Assembly (NCBI GenBank): GCA_011947345.1
Contig: JAAVTG010001009.1
Span: forward strand, 1-22,206
Origin: Phytophthora quininea
Lineage: Eukaryota > Oomycota > Peronosporomycetes > Peronosporales > Peronosporaceae
Direction: 5' to 3'
DNA: 22,206 nucleotides
The position numbers were made by a program, and so were the translations under genes. This document shows positions 1 through 10,268 of the stretch, piece by piece (the stretch's first letter is position 1; every line of letters starts with the position of its first letter). Under the pieces are notes generated by a model, which saw only the letters and a list, made by a program, of their open reading frames with translations, did not search any database and was not told the origin of the DNA.

Positions 1-1960
1 ACAATACTCACCCTCTCACATACACATTCTCATACTCTCACATACTCATACTTTACACACACTTAAACTCTACACACACTCACTCTACACACACTCACAC
101 TACACACACTCACACTCTACACACACACTCACACTCCACAATACTCCCCTCTCACATACACATTCTCATACTCTCACATACTCATACTTTACACACACTT
201 AAACTCACACACACTCACACTCTATACACTCACTACACTCTCATACCCCACACACTCTACAACACTCACACTCCACAATACTACCCTCTCACATACACAT
301 TCTCATACTCTCACATACTCATACTCATACACACACTTAAACTCTACACACACACTCACACTCTACACACTCACACCTACACACACACACTCACACTCTA
401 CACACACTCACACTCCACAATACTCACCCTCACATACACATTCTCATACTCTCACATACTCATACTTTACACACTTAAACTCTACACACACTCACACTCT
501 ACACACTTCTCACACTCACACTCTACACTCTACACACACTCTATACAACACTCACACTCCACAATACTCACCCTCTCACATACACACACATTCTCACTCT
601 CACATACTCATACTTTACACACACTTAAACTCTACACACACTCACATTCTCCACACACTCACACTCTACACACACTCACACTCTACACACACTCACACTC
701 TACACACACTCACACTCCACAATACTCTCACCCTCTCACATACACATTCTCATACTCTCACATACTCATACTTTACACACACTTAAACTCTACACACACT
801 CACACTCTTACACACTCACACTACCTACACTCTACACACACTCTACAACACTCACACTCCACAATACTCACCCTCTCACATACACATTCTCATACTCTCA
901 CATACTCATACTTTACACACACTTAAACTCTACACACACTCACACACTCTACACACTCACACTCTACACACACTCACACTCTACAACACCACACTCACAC
1001 TCTACACTCTACACACACTCTACAACACTCACACCCACAATACTCACCCTCTCACATACACATTCTCATACTCTCACATACTCATACTTTACACACACTT
1101 CTAAACTCTACACACACCACACTCTACACACACTCACACTCTACACACACTCACACTCTACACACACTCACACTCCACAATACTCACCCTCACATACACA
1201 TTCTCATACTTCACATACTCATACTTTACACACTTAAACTCTACACACACTCACACTCTACACACACACACTCACACTCACACTCATACCTACACACACT
1301 CTACAACACTCACACTCCACAATACTCACCCTCTCACTACACATTCTCATACTACTCTCATACTCATACTTTACACACACTTAAACTCTACACACTCACA
1401 CTCTACACACACACTCACTCTACACACACTCACACTCTACACACTCACACTCCACAATACTCACCCTCTCACATACACATTCTCATACTCTCATACTCAT
1501 ACTTTACACACACTTAAAACTCTACACACACTCACACTCTACACACACTCACACTCACACTCTACACTCTACACACACTCTACAACACTCACACTCCACA
1601 ATACTCACCCTCTCATACACATTCTCATACTCTCACATACTCATACTTTACACACTTAAACCTACACACTCACACTCTACACACACTCACACTCTACACA
1701 CACTCACACTCCACAATACTCATACCCTCCTCACCACATACACATTCTCATACTCACATACTCATACTTTACACACACTTAAACTCTACACACACTCTCA
1801 CACTCTACACACACTCACACTCACACTCTACACTCTACACACACTCTACAACACTCACCCACAATACTCACCCTCTCATACTCATACTTTACACACACTT
1901 AAACTCTACACACACTCACACTCTACACTCTACACACACACTCTACTCACACTCACACTC
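1..1960. repeat. ~142-bp A/C/T-only minisatellite array (about 13-14 copies)
   Basis: A landmark (CCACAATACT and near variants) recurs near 1, 136, 273, 415, 559, 717, 859, 1035, 1175, 1317, 1452, 1596, 1711 and 1859, giving spacings of mostly 135-148 bp with outliers of 115, 158 and 176. Each monomer then runs through CTCACATACACATTCTCATA, CATACTCATACTTTACACAC and TTAAACTC, followed by a variable number of ACTCACACTCTACAC blocks that account for the length variation. No G occurs anywhere in the array on this strand. It is non-coding satellite-type DNA. The array is cut by the window start, so its true length is unknown. Confidence 0.95.
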
Positions 1961-2520
1961 ACATACACTTCTATTCACCACAAACACCCATACTCTACAC
2001 ACACACACACACACACCAACACACAAACACCCATCATTTTTCTTCAATTTTTATTACTCAAACTTTCTCTATTCCTTCCTCAACTCTCATTTTTTCTCTT
2101 CTCACACACTCTTATCCTACACACTCACACTTTACACTACACCCATTTATTCTCTACATACTCCTTCTTTAAACACTCCTATTTCACATACTCATTCTTC
2201 TCCATACAATATCTACATATCTACTCTTACACACCTCATACACTTACACGTATATACACTCTTACACTATTCTATACTATCCATACTCTCCACATACTTC
2301 TTCTTCTTCTCATTTTTCCACATTACCAACTAACTCTATTAAATCATTTAAATCACCATTCCTATCAATCCCAATCCATCTCATTATAATCAACTATTAT
2401 CATTCTTTTTCTTCTTCTTTTCTTTCACTCCCACGCTATCTCTCTCATTTACCTATCACCAAATCATACCATTTACACTTTCATTTTACTCAAACCATAT
2501 ACTACGAACACGCAAACACG
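1961..2520. other. G-depleted C/T/A tract outside the ordered array
   Basis: The minisatellite order dissolves here, but the base bias persists: pyrimidine-rich sequence with almost no G. The only G residues are at 2250, 2435, 2506, 2512 and 2520, and each sits in an ACG triplet. It includes a (AC)10 microsatellite at 1997-2016 and several TTCTTC/CTTCTT runs (near 2288 and 2410). I see no gene. The bottom strand is correspondingly G/A/T-only and resembles the top strand of 18.0-19.3 kb at the other side of the window. Confidence 0.85.
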
Positions 2521-2702
2521 AACACATCCATGCACAATAACACGCATTCTCTGCATACATTCCCACTCTACACTCCTATTCGACACCTACTCCTACTCTA
2601 CACAAGCGTACACTCACTCACCTTCATACGATTCCCGAGAACAAATAACACTCTCGCACGCATAGTCATCCATGACATGTTTCCACTACCTGTCCTTAAT
2701 CG

Positions 2703-3959
2703 TCGTTGCATTAACTAGTCTACATACGTTTTTGTCGTTCCCATACATCTATATATGATACAACACGCTTATGCTACACATATTCTCCCTCGACAACAGA
2801 CTTCCCAACCTCCAATGATACGCTGCATACACTCGCACTATACAAACATTCAAACCTACGTGCGCACATTCAGTTGCTACACATATTCCGACCTTACACA
2901 CCATTTGTCTCATAATCACAGACTCAAGGACGTACTTTCATTATGTTCTTCGTTGAGTCCCGCCAGCAAGCTCACCTTGCGTCGAAACATATCTCTTCAC
3001 TGTTTCGAATCCGTCGGGCGTACGATGCCTGCAATGGCGTATGTGAACGCTCATTGGCGGATGCACCAGTTTCTGTCGCTGCAAACTATCACCATCTTCT
3101 TCCCCACATACGAAACGTAGTCTCCCAAGTTCTCATGCCAAACGGGAGTAAGCGGCCGTAATGAACCTTACTGATCGTTGACTGCTTGACAGGCCTGTCT
3201 CTCTATCACTCGCAGTGTCACCATCGTGTTCCGCGTGCAAAAACGTGATTCTCCAAGGTTGTAGTCGAAGCAGGTGTGTGCCACCGTAGATAACGTTGCT
3301 AGTCGCTGATTGGGTGATGGGCCTGTCTCTGTCACATCAGACTATCACCATCATGTTCCCCGTATATGAAAGCGTCGTCCCCTACGTTTTCAGCCTTAAC
3401 GGGGTGTACAGCCGCAGCAATCGTTCCTGATCGCTGATTGGGTGATGGGCCTGTCTCTGTCTTTTCACACTATCACCATCTTCTTCCGTATATGAAAGCG
3501 TCGTCCCCTAAGGTTTCAGCCTAAACCGGTATGTACAGCCGCAGCAATCGTTCCTGATCGCTGATTGGATGATGGGCCTGTCTCTGTCACATCAGACTAT
3601 CACCATCATGTTCCGCGTATATGAAAACATAGTCTCCCAAGTTTCCAGCTCAATCGGTGGAGTACAGCCGTTGTTTTCGATGCGGATCGCTGATTGGCGG
3701 ATGCGCCTGTTTCTGCTCGCTCAGAGTATCACCATCATGTTCGCCTTACTGAAAACCCAGTTACACTTCGTTTCATTATGCTGTGATCAGTATTACCGTC
3801 AGTATCGTCTGATAACCGAAAATAGTGTATCGAGTAGTACTAACTTGGGCGCAAAAAGCAGCGCGCTACAGGAATAAACAGCAAAAGCCCAAAATAGAGC
3901 CCATAACGCGACGTCTTTTAGTGCGATACATATGTAGCGCCGACCATATATATAGATCC
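2703..3959 (+). repeat. 1,257-bp tandem unit, copy 1
   Basis: The unit starts TCGTTGCATTAACTAGTC and ends just after GCGCCGACCATATATATAG. The same start recurs at 3960, giving a period of 1,257 bp. Copies 1 and 2 are roughly 95% alike where I compared them by eye (about 2940-3120 against 4197-4377). The unit has a ~340-bp leader, six 128-bp sub-repeats, and a tail ending in the ACCATATATATAG motif. Short ORFs inside (for example 2943-3161) read through the repeats and change length between copies, so I do not regard them as genes. Confidence 0.92.
3048..3790 (+). repeat. 128-bp sub-repeat array, six copies (S1-S6)
   Basis: Copies begin at 3048, 3176, 3304, 3432, 3559 and 3688, a spacing of 127-129 bp. 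The core reads CGCTGATTGGGTGATGGGCC, TGTCTCTGTCACATC, ACTATCACCATC, ATGTTCC, TATATGAAA, then GTC(T/C)CC(C/T)AAG, a CAG(C/T)C block and GTACAGCCG. S3-S5 are most alike; S1, S2 and S6 are more diverged, as expected at the edges of a tandem array. The same family appears in inverted orientation at 15.85-17.82 kb. Confidence 0.93.
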
Positions 3960-5092
3960 TCGTTGCATTAACTAGTCTACATACGTTTTTGTCGTTCCCA
4001 TACTCACATCTATATATGATACAACACGCTTATTCTACACATATTCTCCCTCGACAACAGACTTCCCAGCCTCCAATTATGCTGCATACACTCGCACTAT
4101 ACAAACATTCAAACCTATACGCACATTCAGTTGCTACGCATATTCCGACCTTACACACCATTTGTCTCATAATCACAGACTCAAGGACGTACTTTCATTA
4201 TGTTCTTCGTTGAGTCCAACCAGCAAGTTCACCTTGCGTCGAAACATATCTCTTCACTGTTTCGATTGAGTCGGGCGTACGATGCCTGCAATGGCGTCTG
4301 TGAACGCTCATTGGCGGATGCACCAGTTTCTGTCGCTGCAAACTATCACCATCTTCTTCCCACATACGAAAACGTAGTCTCCCAAGTTCTCATCCCAAAC
4401 AGGTTTGTACAGCCGTAATTAACCTTACTGATCGTTGACTGCTTGACAGGCCTGTCTCTATCACTTCGCAGTGTCACCATCGTGTTCCTCATATACAAAC
4501 ACGTGATTCTCCAAGGTTTTAGTCGAAGCAGGTGTGTGCCACCGTAGATAACGTTGCTACTCGCTGATTGGGTGATGGGCCTGTCTCTGTCACATCAGAC
4601 TATCACCATCTTCTTCCCCGTATATGAAAGCGTCGTCCCCTAAGGTTTCAGCCTAAACCGGTATGTACAGCCGCAGTAATCGTTCCTGATCGCTGATTGG
4701 ATGATGGGCCTGTCTCTGTCACATCAGACTATCACCATCATGTTCCGCGTATATGAAAACATAGTCTCCCAAGTTTCCAGCTCAATCGGTAGAGTACAGC
4801 CGTAGTTCTCGTTGCGGATCGCTGATTGGCGGATGCGCCTGTTTCTGCTCGCTCAGAGTATCACCATCATGTTCGCCTTACTGAAAACCCACTTACACTT
4901 AGTTTCATTATGCTGTGATCAGTATTACTGTCAGTATCGTCTGATAACCGAAAATAGTATATCGAGTAGTACTCATTTGGGCGCTAAAAAGCAGCGCGCT
5001 ACAGGAATAAACAGCAGCAAAAGCCCAAAAGAGAGCCCATAACGCGACGTCATTTTAGTGCGATACATATGTAGCGCCGACCATATATATAG
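3960..5092 (+). repeat. Tandem unit, copy 2 (one sub-repeat shorter)
   Basis: This is a direct copy of 2703-3959, with the same leader (TCGTTGCATTAACTAGTC) and the same ACCATATATATAG end at 5092. It is about 124 bp shorter than copy 1, almost exactly one 128-bp sub-repeat. After 5092 the sequence changes to unrelated DNA (GAAGCTTGCGCGACAAGC), which marks the inner edge of the left repeat arm. Confidence 0.92.
4305..4920 (+). repeat. 128-bp sub-repeat array, five copies
   Basis: Copies begin at 4305, 4433, 4562, 4691 and 4820. The third copy is a hybrid. Its first half matches S3 of unit 1 (CACATCAGACTATCACC) and its second half matches S4 (ATCTTCTTCC, then CCTAAGGTTTCAGCCTAAAC). The missing copy was therefore lost by exchange between S3 and S4 within the sub-repeat, not by random deletion. 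Confidence 0.9.
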
Positions 5093-5239
5093 GAAGCTTG
5101 CGCGACAAGCCGCATGGCTTGGGCCATGGAGTAGATCTTCGCCGTCCTCGTCACTTTTGCAGCGACACGGGCTCTCCTGCTTCAAACTCATCCTTGCTCT
5201 CCGGTGTCGTTGTTTTGGCACACTTAGTGAAATGTAAGC

Positions 5240-6005
5240 AGAATTGAGGACCTCTGCCTTACTCGCGACAGAGCAACGTAGGCAATGCTACATTTGGGGA
5301 CAGAACTGCTATGAAAAATATTCTTTCGCACGTTAGCCCTTCACCTTGTGGATCGTCATGGCACAACCGAATTTCACAGGAATGCCTCGACGAACAACGC
5401 GAAAATCGCTGTTTTTCTTCCTCAACTTATGTCTTTCGAGGGTACAGGAATGACATTGGGGACACTAGCAAGAAATGAGGGTCCAATGTAAGTATCTGTT
5501 ATCTGTACCAGCACAATAGGCGGCACACTATCAGAGATAAACATGAAATCGTAAATAATTCCGTTTGTACCATTGCAAAGTCCCGCCGACTGCTCTGTAT
5601 TGTACGTAAGCATAACAGGAGCACCTAAGCAGAGCACAATTTCAGTTCCAAGAACTCGATCACTGTCAGGATTAGCCATTTGAGCTTCACTGACAAGTGC
5701 TTGCACGGTACCAGCAGAAATCTCTCGCTGACAACAAAGTCGTTTCTGCTGTACATGGTGCTGAAATTTAATACGATAGATGTGACCTGCGCTCGCGCTA
5801 AGACATTTTTTGTTAACGGCGTCGACATTGACATTTTGTGAGCAATATGCTTTGCTGTGGCAAATTCCTCAGGGAAATGCTCACGATGGTAACACCAAAA
5901 TTGAAAAGAGCCTTATCACTTGGTGTTGGGTCGCCGACAATCAAGGCATAAATTGTTGCAGAGGAAGTCACCCTGCATGCAACCCATCTCGCCTTAGTCA
6001 ATCTC
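5240..6005 (-). pseudogene. Decayed PIF1-like DNA helicase, C-terminal part
   Basis: Read on the minus strand, the longest open piece (5706 to 5422) contains GTEIVLCLGAPVMLTYNTEQ followed by SAGLCNGTNGIIYDF and PIVLVQ, the arrangement found near the C-terminus of PIF1-family superfamily-1 helicases. Downstream, in other frames, come RRGIPVKFGCAMTIHKVKG (5345-5400, helicase motif VI region, normally A-x-T-I-H-K-x-Q-G) and SIAYVALSRVR (5258-5289, the conserved ALSR motif). Upstream, HFPEEFATAKHIAHK near 5850 fits the region preceding these. At least three frameshifts and several stops break the frame. No Walker A motif was found upstream, so only the C-terminal part survives. PIF1 enzymes unwind DNA 5' to 3'. 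Such copies can come from Helitrons or from stand-alone PIF1 families, and no Rep domain is visible to decide. Confidence 0.82.
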
Positions 6006-8320
6006 ACGGTATGTGAGAGAAAGACCTGTAAAACCCAGGTTGCCTAAGTGATACCAGACACAAAATGCTCTACAGTCCATCAAACCTCCAACCATAGGCA
6101 GCAATTCGTGCTGAATAAAGCTAAGGCACATAGGAGTGGTGTGGTAACCAACAGAGGGACTCGATTTAGCTTCCGCTTATGTTCCTTTCAGCACGACAGA
6201 TGGTCTGTTTTTCCTTTTGAATCAGGAGATGAGTCGAATCTTCAACTAGATATGCAAATTTATAGTCAATCATGCTGCACTGCCTCCATGGATTACGGCG
6301 ACTTACCTCCATGGATTTCATGGAGAATTGTAAAATATCAGTTTTGCCTCCACGCCTCCATTGGATTACGTAGTAATCCAGCACATCATATAGACGTCTC
6401 CTCGGCGCTCTGACGTGCTTTCGCGTAGGTGGATTCAGTCGAGTCCCTGGTTGAATGGGATACAAGCGTATGTAAATTGGCTAAAGATTCCATTTAATCA
6501 GGTATCTTCGCTCCACCTCATATAGTAAAAGAAGGCTGTATTCTCTCTTTTAGAAATGGGTTTGTACCACTCTTACGTCCGGTAGCCGATGCGCGCGACA
6601 AGGCTGAGGCATGAAAGAGTCGAGTGTTGTAGCTACAAGTACGTATACCAGTCAATAGACTAAAATTAATCAAGCTAATAAACGTACAATGAGAAATAAT
6701 TTGTCCCTGGGCCGGTCTGGCCGATGACCGAGCCTGTTCTCCGACCGTTCGAAGAACGGTTGCGGCCGACAGCACCTTGGCTCCAGGGCAGATGACTGCT
6801 GGCCTGGGAGTGGCCGAAACTGATGCCAGCTGGGAAGACAATGCCTGGCGAGCTTAGCACATAGCAGAACGACACAGGAGGGGAAGACGGCAGCTCATGA
6901 AGCTCTTGCTGACGGCGACCAAGGTAAACGTATAGACTAAACTATGTGGCATAGTTAATCTAAGAAATATGTAATAAGTGGTGGAGAGACAGATGGCTAC
7001 AGAGTCGAAACTCTACACACGGTTTTGACTTTCGTGTAATCCTGTTACAGTCCAAACTATAGTGTCTTCATTATTTTAAGATAGTATCGACTGCTCGCCT
7101 TCAAAATTCTACAATTGCTCGAAATACTGCTTGAGAACGTTATTTTCACCTTCTATAGCATTAGTCGTTCTTCATAGACAGTAGCCGTGCGCATCTGTTC
7201 GACCACACAATAGTGACTGTATTCAGCTCGGGAGGCGACAATACGCTGTTGGTTAGTGTGGCGCTGCGAATTCAGGAAAAGTTGTCCGAAGCGTGTGTGG
7301 CCAGACAAAGTAGCAGTGTGGTGATCCCTGGGGGATAACTTCTTCCCGGCAGCATACCGAGCCCACGTCAGGAGGTGTCTTGACCGGTCAACTTAACCCT
7401 TGTAGTCTTAGGCACGAAGACTATTTATCCAATACTAAAGTTATGCACTACACAAAACTCTCTTTGTTCTCTGTTTTTGAAAGGCCCAGGACTCGGGATT
7501 TAAAGGGTCTCTTTGTTTAACCCTTAGCCCAGACCCAAGGCTAGCACGCGCACGAGTCCCCGAGAGGACAGCAACCCACACAATATCGGCTTTTCAGCCC
7601 AGAATATTATGCAAATCACTCTTAGGAAGCAAAACTCCCTGTAATATAGCGCACCGCCTACCCCACCAGGGCCTGACAGCACGTAGATATGGAGTAAGGC
7701 TACTAGCAGTTGAACGCCTCTTGCGCCCGCCTCTTTGACCTTAGGATAACTTGACGGACGTGGAGCCGCTTCCGCCGGGCCAATCTTCCGGCTTGCCACT
7801 TAGAAGGTAAAACGAAATCTGTTTGGTTAAAGATCTCATACAAACTAAAGTTACTCCTAACAGGAATCCAGTGCACATCCCCGTGCAGCTACCAAACAAG
7901 GGGGGCGTAGTTGAACAGTCGCTTCCAAAGATACCACGGAAAATTCCCAGATTGACTGTGACTTTCCCGGATTATGGGGGCTTATCACCGTCCTGAGACT
8001 TATGGGGCTCTATTTGGGAACGCTGCAAGCGGCCACCAGGGGCATATTTCCCAGATTAACTCGGAATCGGTATGGTTCTTGGCTGGCGGCGCTCGGTCCG
8101 GGACTTTCTTTGCTTGGACCCGTTCACATCGTTACTCCACAGCGCCCAATCCCCTGTCCCCGCTGGACAGGCAGTGAGAGTTCTCTCCACGCTCTGGTTA
8201 CCGACGCGCTACTTGTTGCGCGCCATTATCCATCCACAATCCGCCAAACTTTACGGGCACGTCGTGTCACCAGCTAGTTGGATAGATTCTAAGTCAATAG
8301 TCCATGTCTGACGCTCTTGC
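6006..8320. other. Unassigned interior, no recognisable gene
   Basis: Only short frames occur here (for example 6166-6465, 6518-6841 and 7524-7799, minus strand). They mostly lack an ATG, overlap one another in different frames, and match nothing I recognise. Minor structure: a perfect 7-bp hairpin ACCGTTC-GAA-GAACGGT at 6744-6760, a near-palindrome GGATTAC-GTA-GTAATCC around 6363-6379, and repeated CTCCATGGATT words around 6286-6316. The stretch is probably older transposon debris, but I cannot name the source. Confidence 0.5.
6744..6760. repeat. Short perfect hairpin (7-bp stem, 3-nt loop)
   Basis: ACCGTTC, GAA, GAACGGT. It lies in GC-rich unassigned DNA with no T-run after it, so it is not a convincing terminator. 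It could be a remnant of a small palindromic element or chance. Confidence 0.6.
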
Positions 8321-8339
8321 TTGTTAGCCTTCATAACAA

Positions 8340-9090
8340 CTCTACTGGTACGGAAGGTGCGGCGAAATTTTCGCGACGGCGTCGTCGTAGCCCGTCTTGG
8401 TGGTGGAAGCCTGACTCTGAACATATATGCCGTATGCTTCTGATATCAAAATGTACCGCGCGCAAAATTTCAAATTCACGAGTAATCCACACACAGAAAA
8501 TTGACGTGGAGTATCTCGCTGTTTTCCACAGTCCGTGAATATGACGTAACTATTTTGTAGCAGCACAATTGCTGAGAAACCACTCAAACGTTTCTTTAGC
8601 TTCCTTGTGCACATAAGCTACAGCAATCGTTATGTTTTTCCAGTCTCCATCTTTGCGTATCATCGTCAAACATACACCGCTGTACATTGAGTTGTCCATA
8701 TGAAATACATCATATTAGCCATTTGTCCTGGTTAGCAATGAGGGTTCCTATGAACAAAAGGCGTGAAAGAAGCGCCCTGAATCTGCTAAGTGGTAAACAA
8801 CGCTGGATCAGGGACTTAACGGCGCAAAATCCAACAGATATGGAGCGAGAAGGTCATAACCATGATTTGGTGGTGCACAAGATCCAATCGCTTTCACAGC
8901 ACGCTTTATTTCTTTGTGCACAAAAGCAGGTCTGCCGTCAACGTTTTCATTGTTGATCTGTTTCAATGAGGATGCTACACGCGCTCGAGACGCGCTGTTT
9001 CCTTTGTCCTTTTACAATCGCGCACTGCAACCCTGTTAATTCAGCAAGCTGCGAAGCGACAATCGTCGTCCCGAGTCCAATTCCTAAACA
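8340..9090 (-). pseudogene. Decayed MULE (Mutator-like) transposase
   Basis: Read on the minus strand, pieces of a MULE transposase core appear in order. First come a possible N-terminal segment (TTIVASQLAELTGLQ near 9075) and HKEIKRAVKAIG. Next, GRFFHAF and FHMDNSMYSGVCLTMIRKDG (about 8695-8630) have the shape of the MULE catalytic strand, where the first acidic residue lies in a DGTH-like motif; here it reads MDNSM. Then AYVHKEAKETFEWFLSN matches the family's E-x-x-E/T-WF helix, and VIFTDCGKQRDTP with NLKFCARYI (about 8560-8450) matches the TDRGKQ and cysteine-containing segment. Stops and frameshifts interrupt it, including a TAG after CAATK. MULE enzymes cut and paste elements with long terminal inverted repeats; I did not find this copy's termini. 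Its start is uncertain. Confidence 0.78.
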
Positions 9091-9488
9091 AACTACGCAT
9101 ACATAGGTACTGAGACGAGTGTTAGATCAAGTGACTTGGTACTTATTTTGTGGAGCTGTGCTCCCCATTAGTAATCCTCCGACTGACAAGCCCAGACATT
9201 GACATGAGCAGACGTTCTTACATAGAAATAGAAGAGTCGTCGTCGAATGCGCGGTCCTTTAAAGATTGTGGGCTTGCTCGCACTGTCGTAAAGAAGTCCC
9301 TCTTCGAGTTCACACGTTTATCCAACCACAGCCGTTGTAATTGATATCTTCATTAGTGAATATAGCAAGTTCGTTTATAAAATTATCTATTTATTTTTAG
9401 CAACAAAACCCAAGATTTAGAGCTTGAAAGATGTCGAGGATCTCCCAGAAAGCGACAACTGAGTAAACTTGGCGCTGAAGTGCCTTGT
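9091..9488. other. Spacer without recognisable gene
   Basis: A plus-strand frame at 9150-9344 has no recognisable domain and lies upstream of the MULE relic on the opposite strand. It may cover the MULE's lost 5' region. AT-rich around 9345-9400. Nothing else supported. Confidence 0.4.
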
Positions 9489-9549
9489 GGAAGCTGCCGC
9501 AATACGGCATGAACTACTGAGTAATCCATACAGCGGCAATAACGAGCTG
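9489..9549 (+). repeat. Direct repeat, left copy (61 bp)
   Basis: GGAAGCTGCCGCAATACG, then nine extra bases GCATGAACT, then ACTGAGTAATCCATACAGCG and GCAATAACGAGCTG. The same sequence without the nine bases recurs at 10217-10268 with one further mismatch (GCAATA against GCGATA). The two copies bracket a GC-rich segment. Confidence 0.93.
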
Positions 9550-10216
9550 TGTCCTGTGGTGGGGATGATGGTTGGGCCACCGGCGAGTTTGGCTAGTGCT
9601 TAACCACCGCCGAGACAGAAACATTAAAGGGGTCGGATATTCCTGGTGTGGAACGGCGTCTGCGGCGTCTTAGCTGCGTGTAGTATAGACGGGTAGGAAC
9701 GGAGGGACGGAAGAAAGAATAAAGAAACTGCCTGTTGTCTGCATAGCTGTGACTGTCCTGCTGCTCTGTAGACCTGATTCGATTCGACCTGTGTCCAAAG
9801 GCGCAAACCGAATTCTGGCAGCCTTTGGCGGCTGGCGCAGCGGCCGCCACAGTTCTCCCGCGCGAGCACTCTTCCTTCCGCACGGGCGACACGCCCCAGC
9901 ATGACTGTCATCCCTTGAAACGACCGCCCTTCCCACTTTGAGCCTTCTGTGGGCCACGCATCGCCTGCCACCCGTCCTCCGCATCTCAAGCTTGCTCCCT
10001 TCTTGATCGTCTCGGGGCCTTAGCCGAAGATAGGTGAGGCGCGCTGGCGCGCTTGCTGGCCGCTTGGCCTGCTGTCCCCTGCAGCTTCTTGGATGACAGT
10101 CCTGCCATGTCTCCCAGGAGACTCAGACTCAGGCGGATCGGAGCCAACTGTTGGAACGGAAGGCGATTCGTTCCAGCATCGCGCTGCACACGCCGATCCG
10201 GGGCATGAGATTAGGC
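9550..10216. other. 667-bp GC-rich segment between direct repeats
   Basis: It is clearly more GC-rich than its surroundings, with overlapping minus-strand frames (9593-9892, 9624-9989, 9670-9984, 10020-10280). Several frames open at once is what a GC-rich stretch with few stop codons gives, so I do not call a gene. It may be an inserted or duplicated block because identical repeats flank it. Confidence 0.5.
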
Positions 10217-10268
10217 GGAAGCTGCCGCAATACGACTGAGTAATCCATACAGCGGCGATAACGAGCTG
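10217..10268 (+). repeat. Direct repeat, right copy (52 bp)
   Basis: Second copy of the 9489-9549 sequence, in the same orientation, lacking the nine-base insert. Read on the minus strand it keeps an open frame (QLVIAAVWITQSYCGSF), whereas the left copy is frame-disrupted in context. A coding origin is possible but unproved. Confidence 0.93.

Noticed and set aside
1..1960. CRISPR array or telomere
   Set aside because: Repeats are contiguous without unique spacers, the host is eukaryotic, and there is no TTAGGG/TTTAGGG-type unit.
2943..4418. Paralogous 72-codon ORFs MFFVES... at 2943-3161 and 4200-4418 that look like a conserved small gene pair
   Set aside because: They lie across the tandem unit and its sub-repeats; similarity follows from the DNA duplication. 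Differences change amino acids freely and alter the C-terminus, with no sign of coding constraint.
4973..5221. Minus-strand ORF with a hydrophobic C-terminal half (LSFGLLLLFIPVARCF)
   Set aside because: It crosses the sharp boundary between repeat unit 2 and interior DNA at 5092, so it is a chimera of unrelated sequences.
5240..6005. Calling the PIF1 relic a Helitron
   Set aside because: No Rep nuclease motif, no 5'-TC and no 3' hairpin-CTRR end were seen; stand-alone PIF1 families would look the same here.
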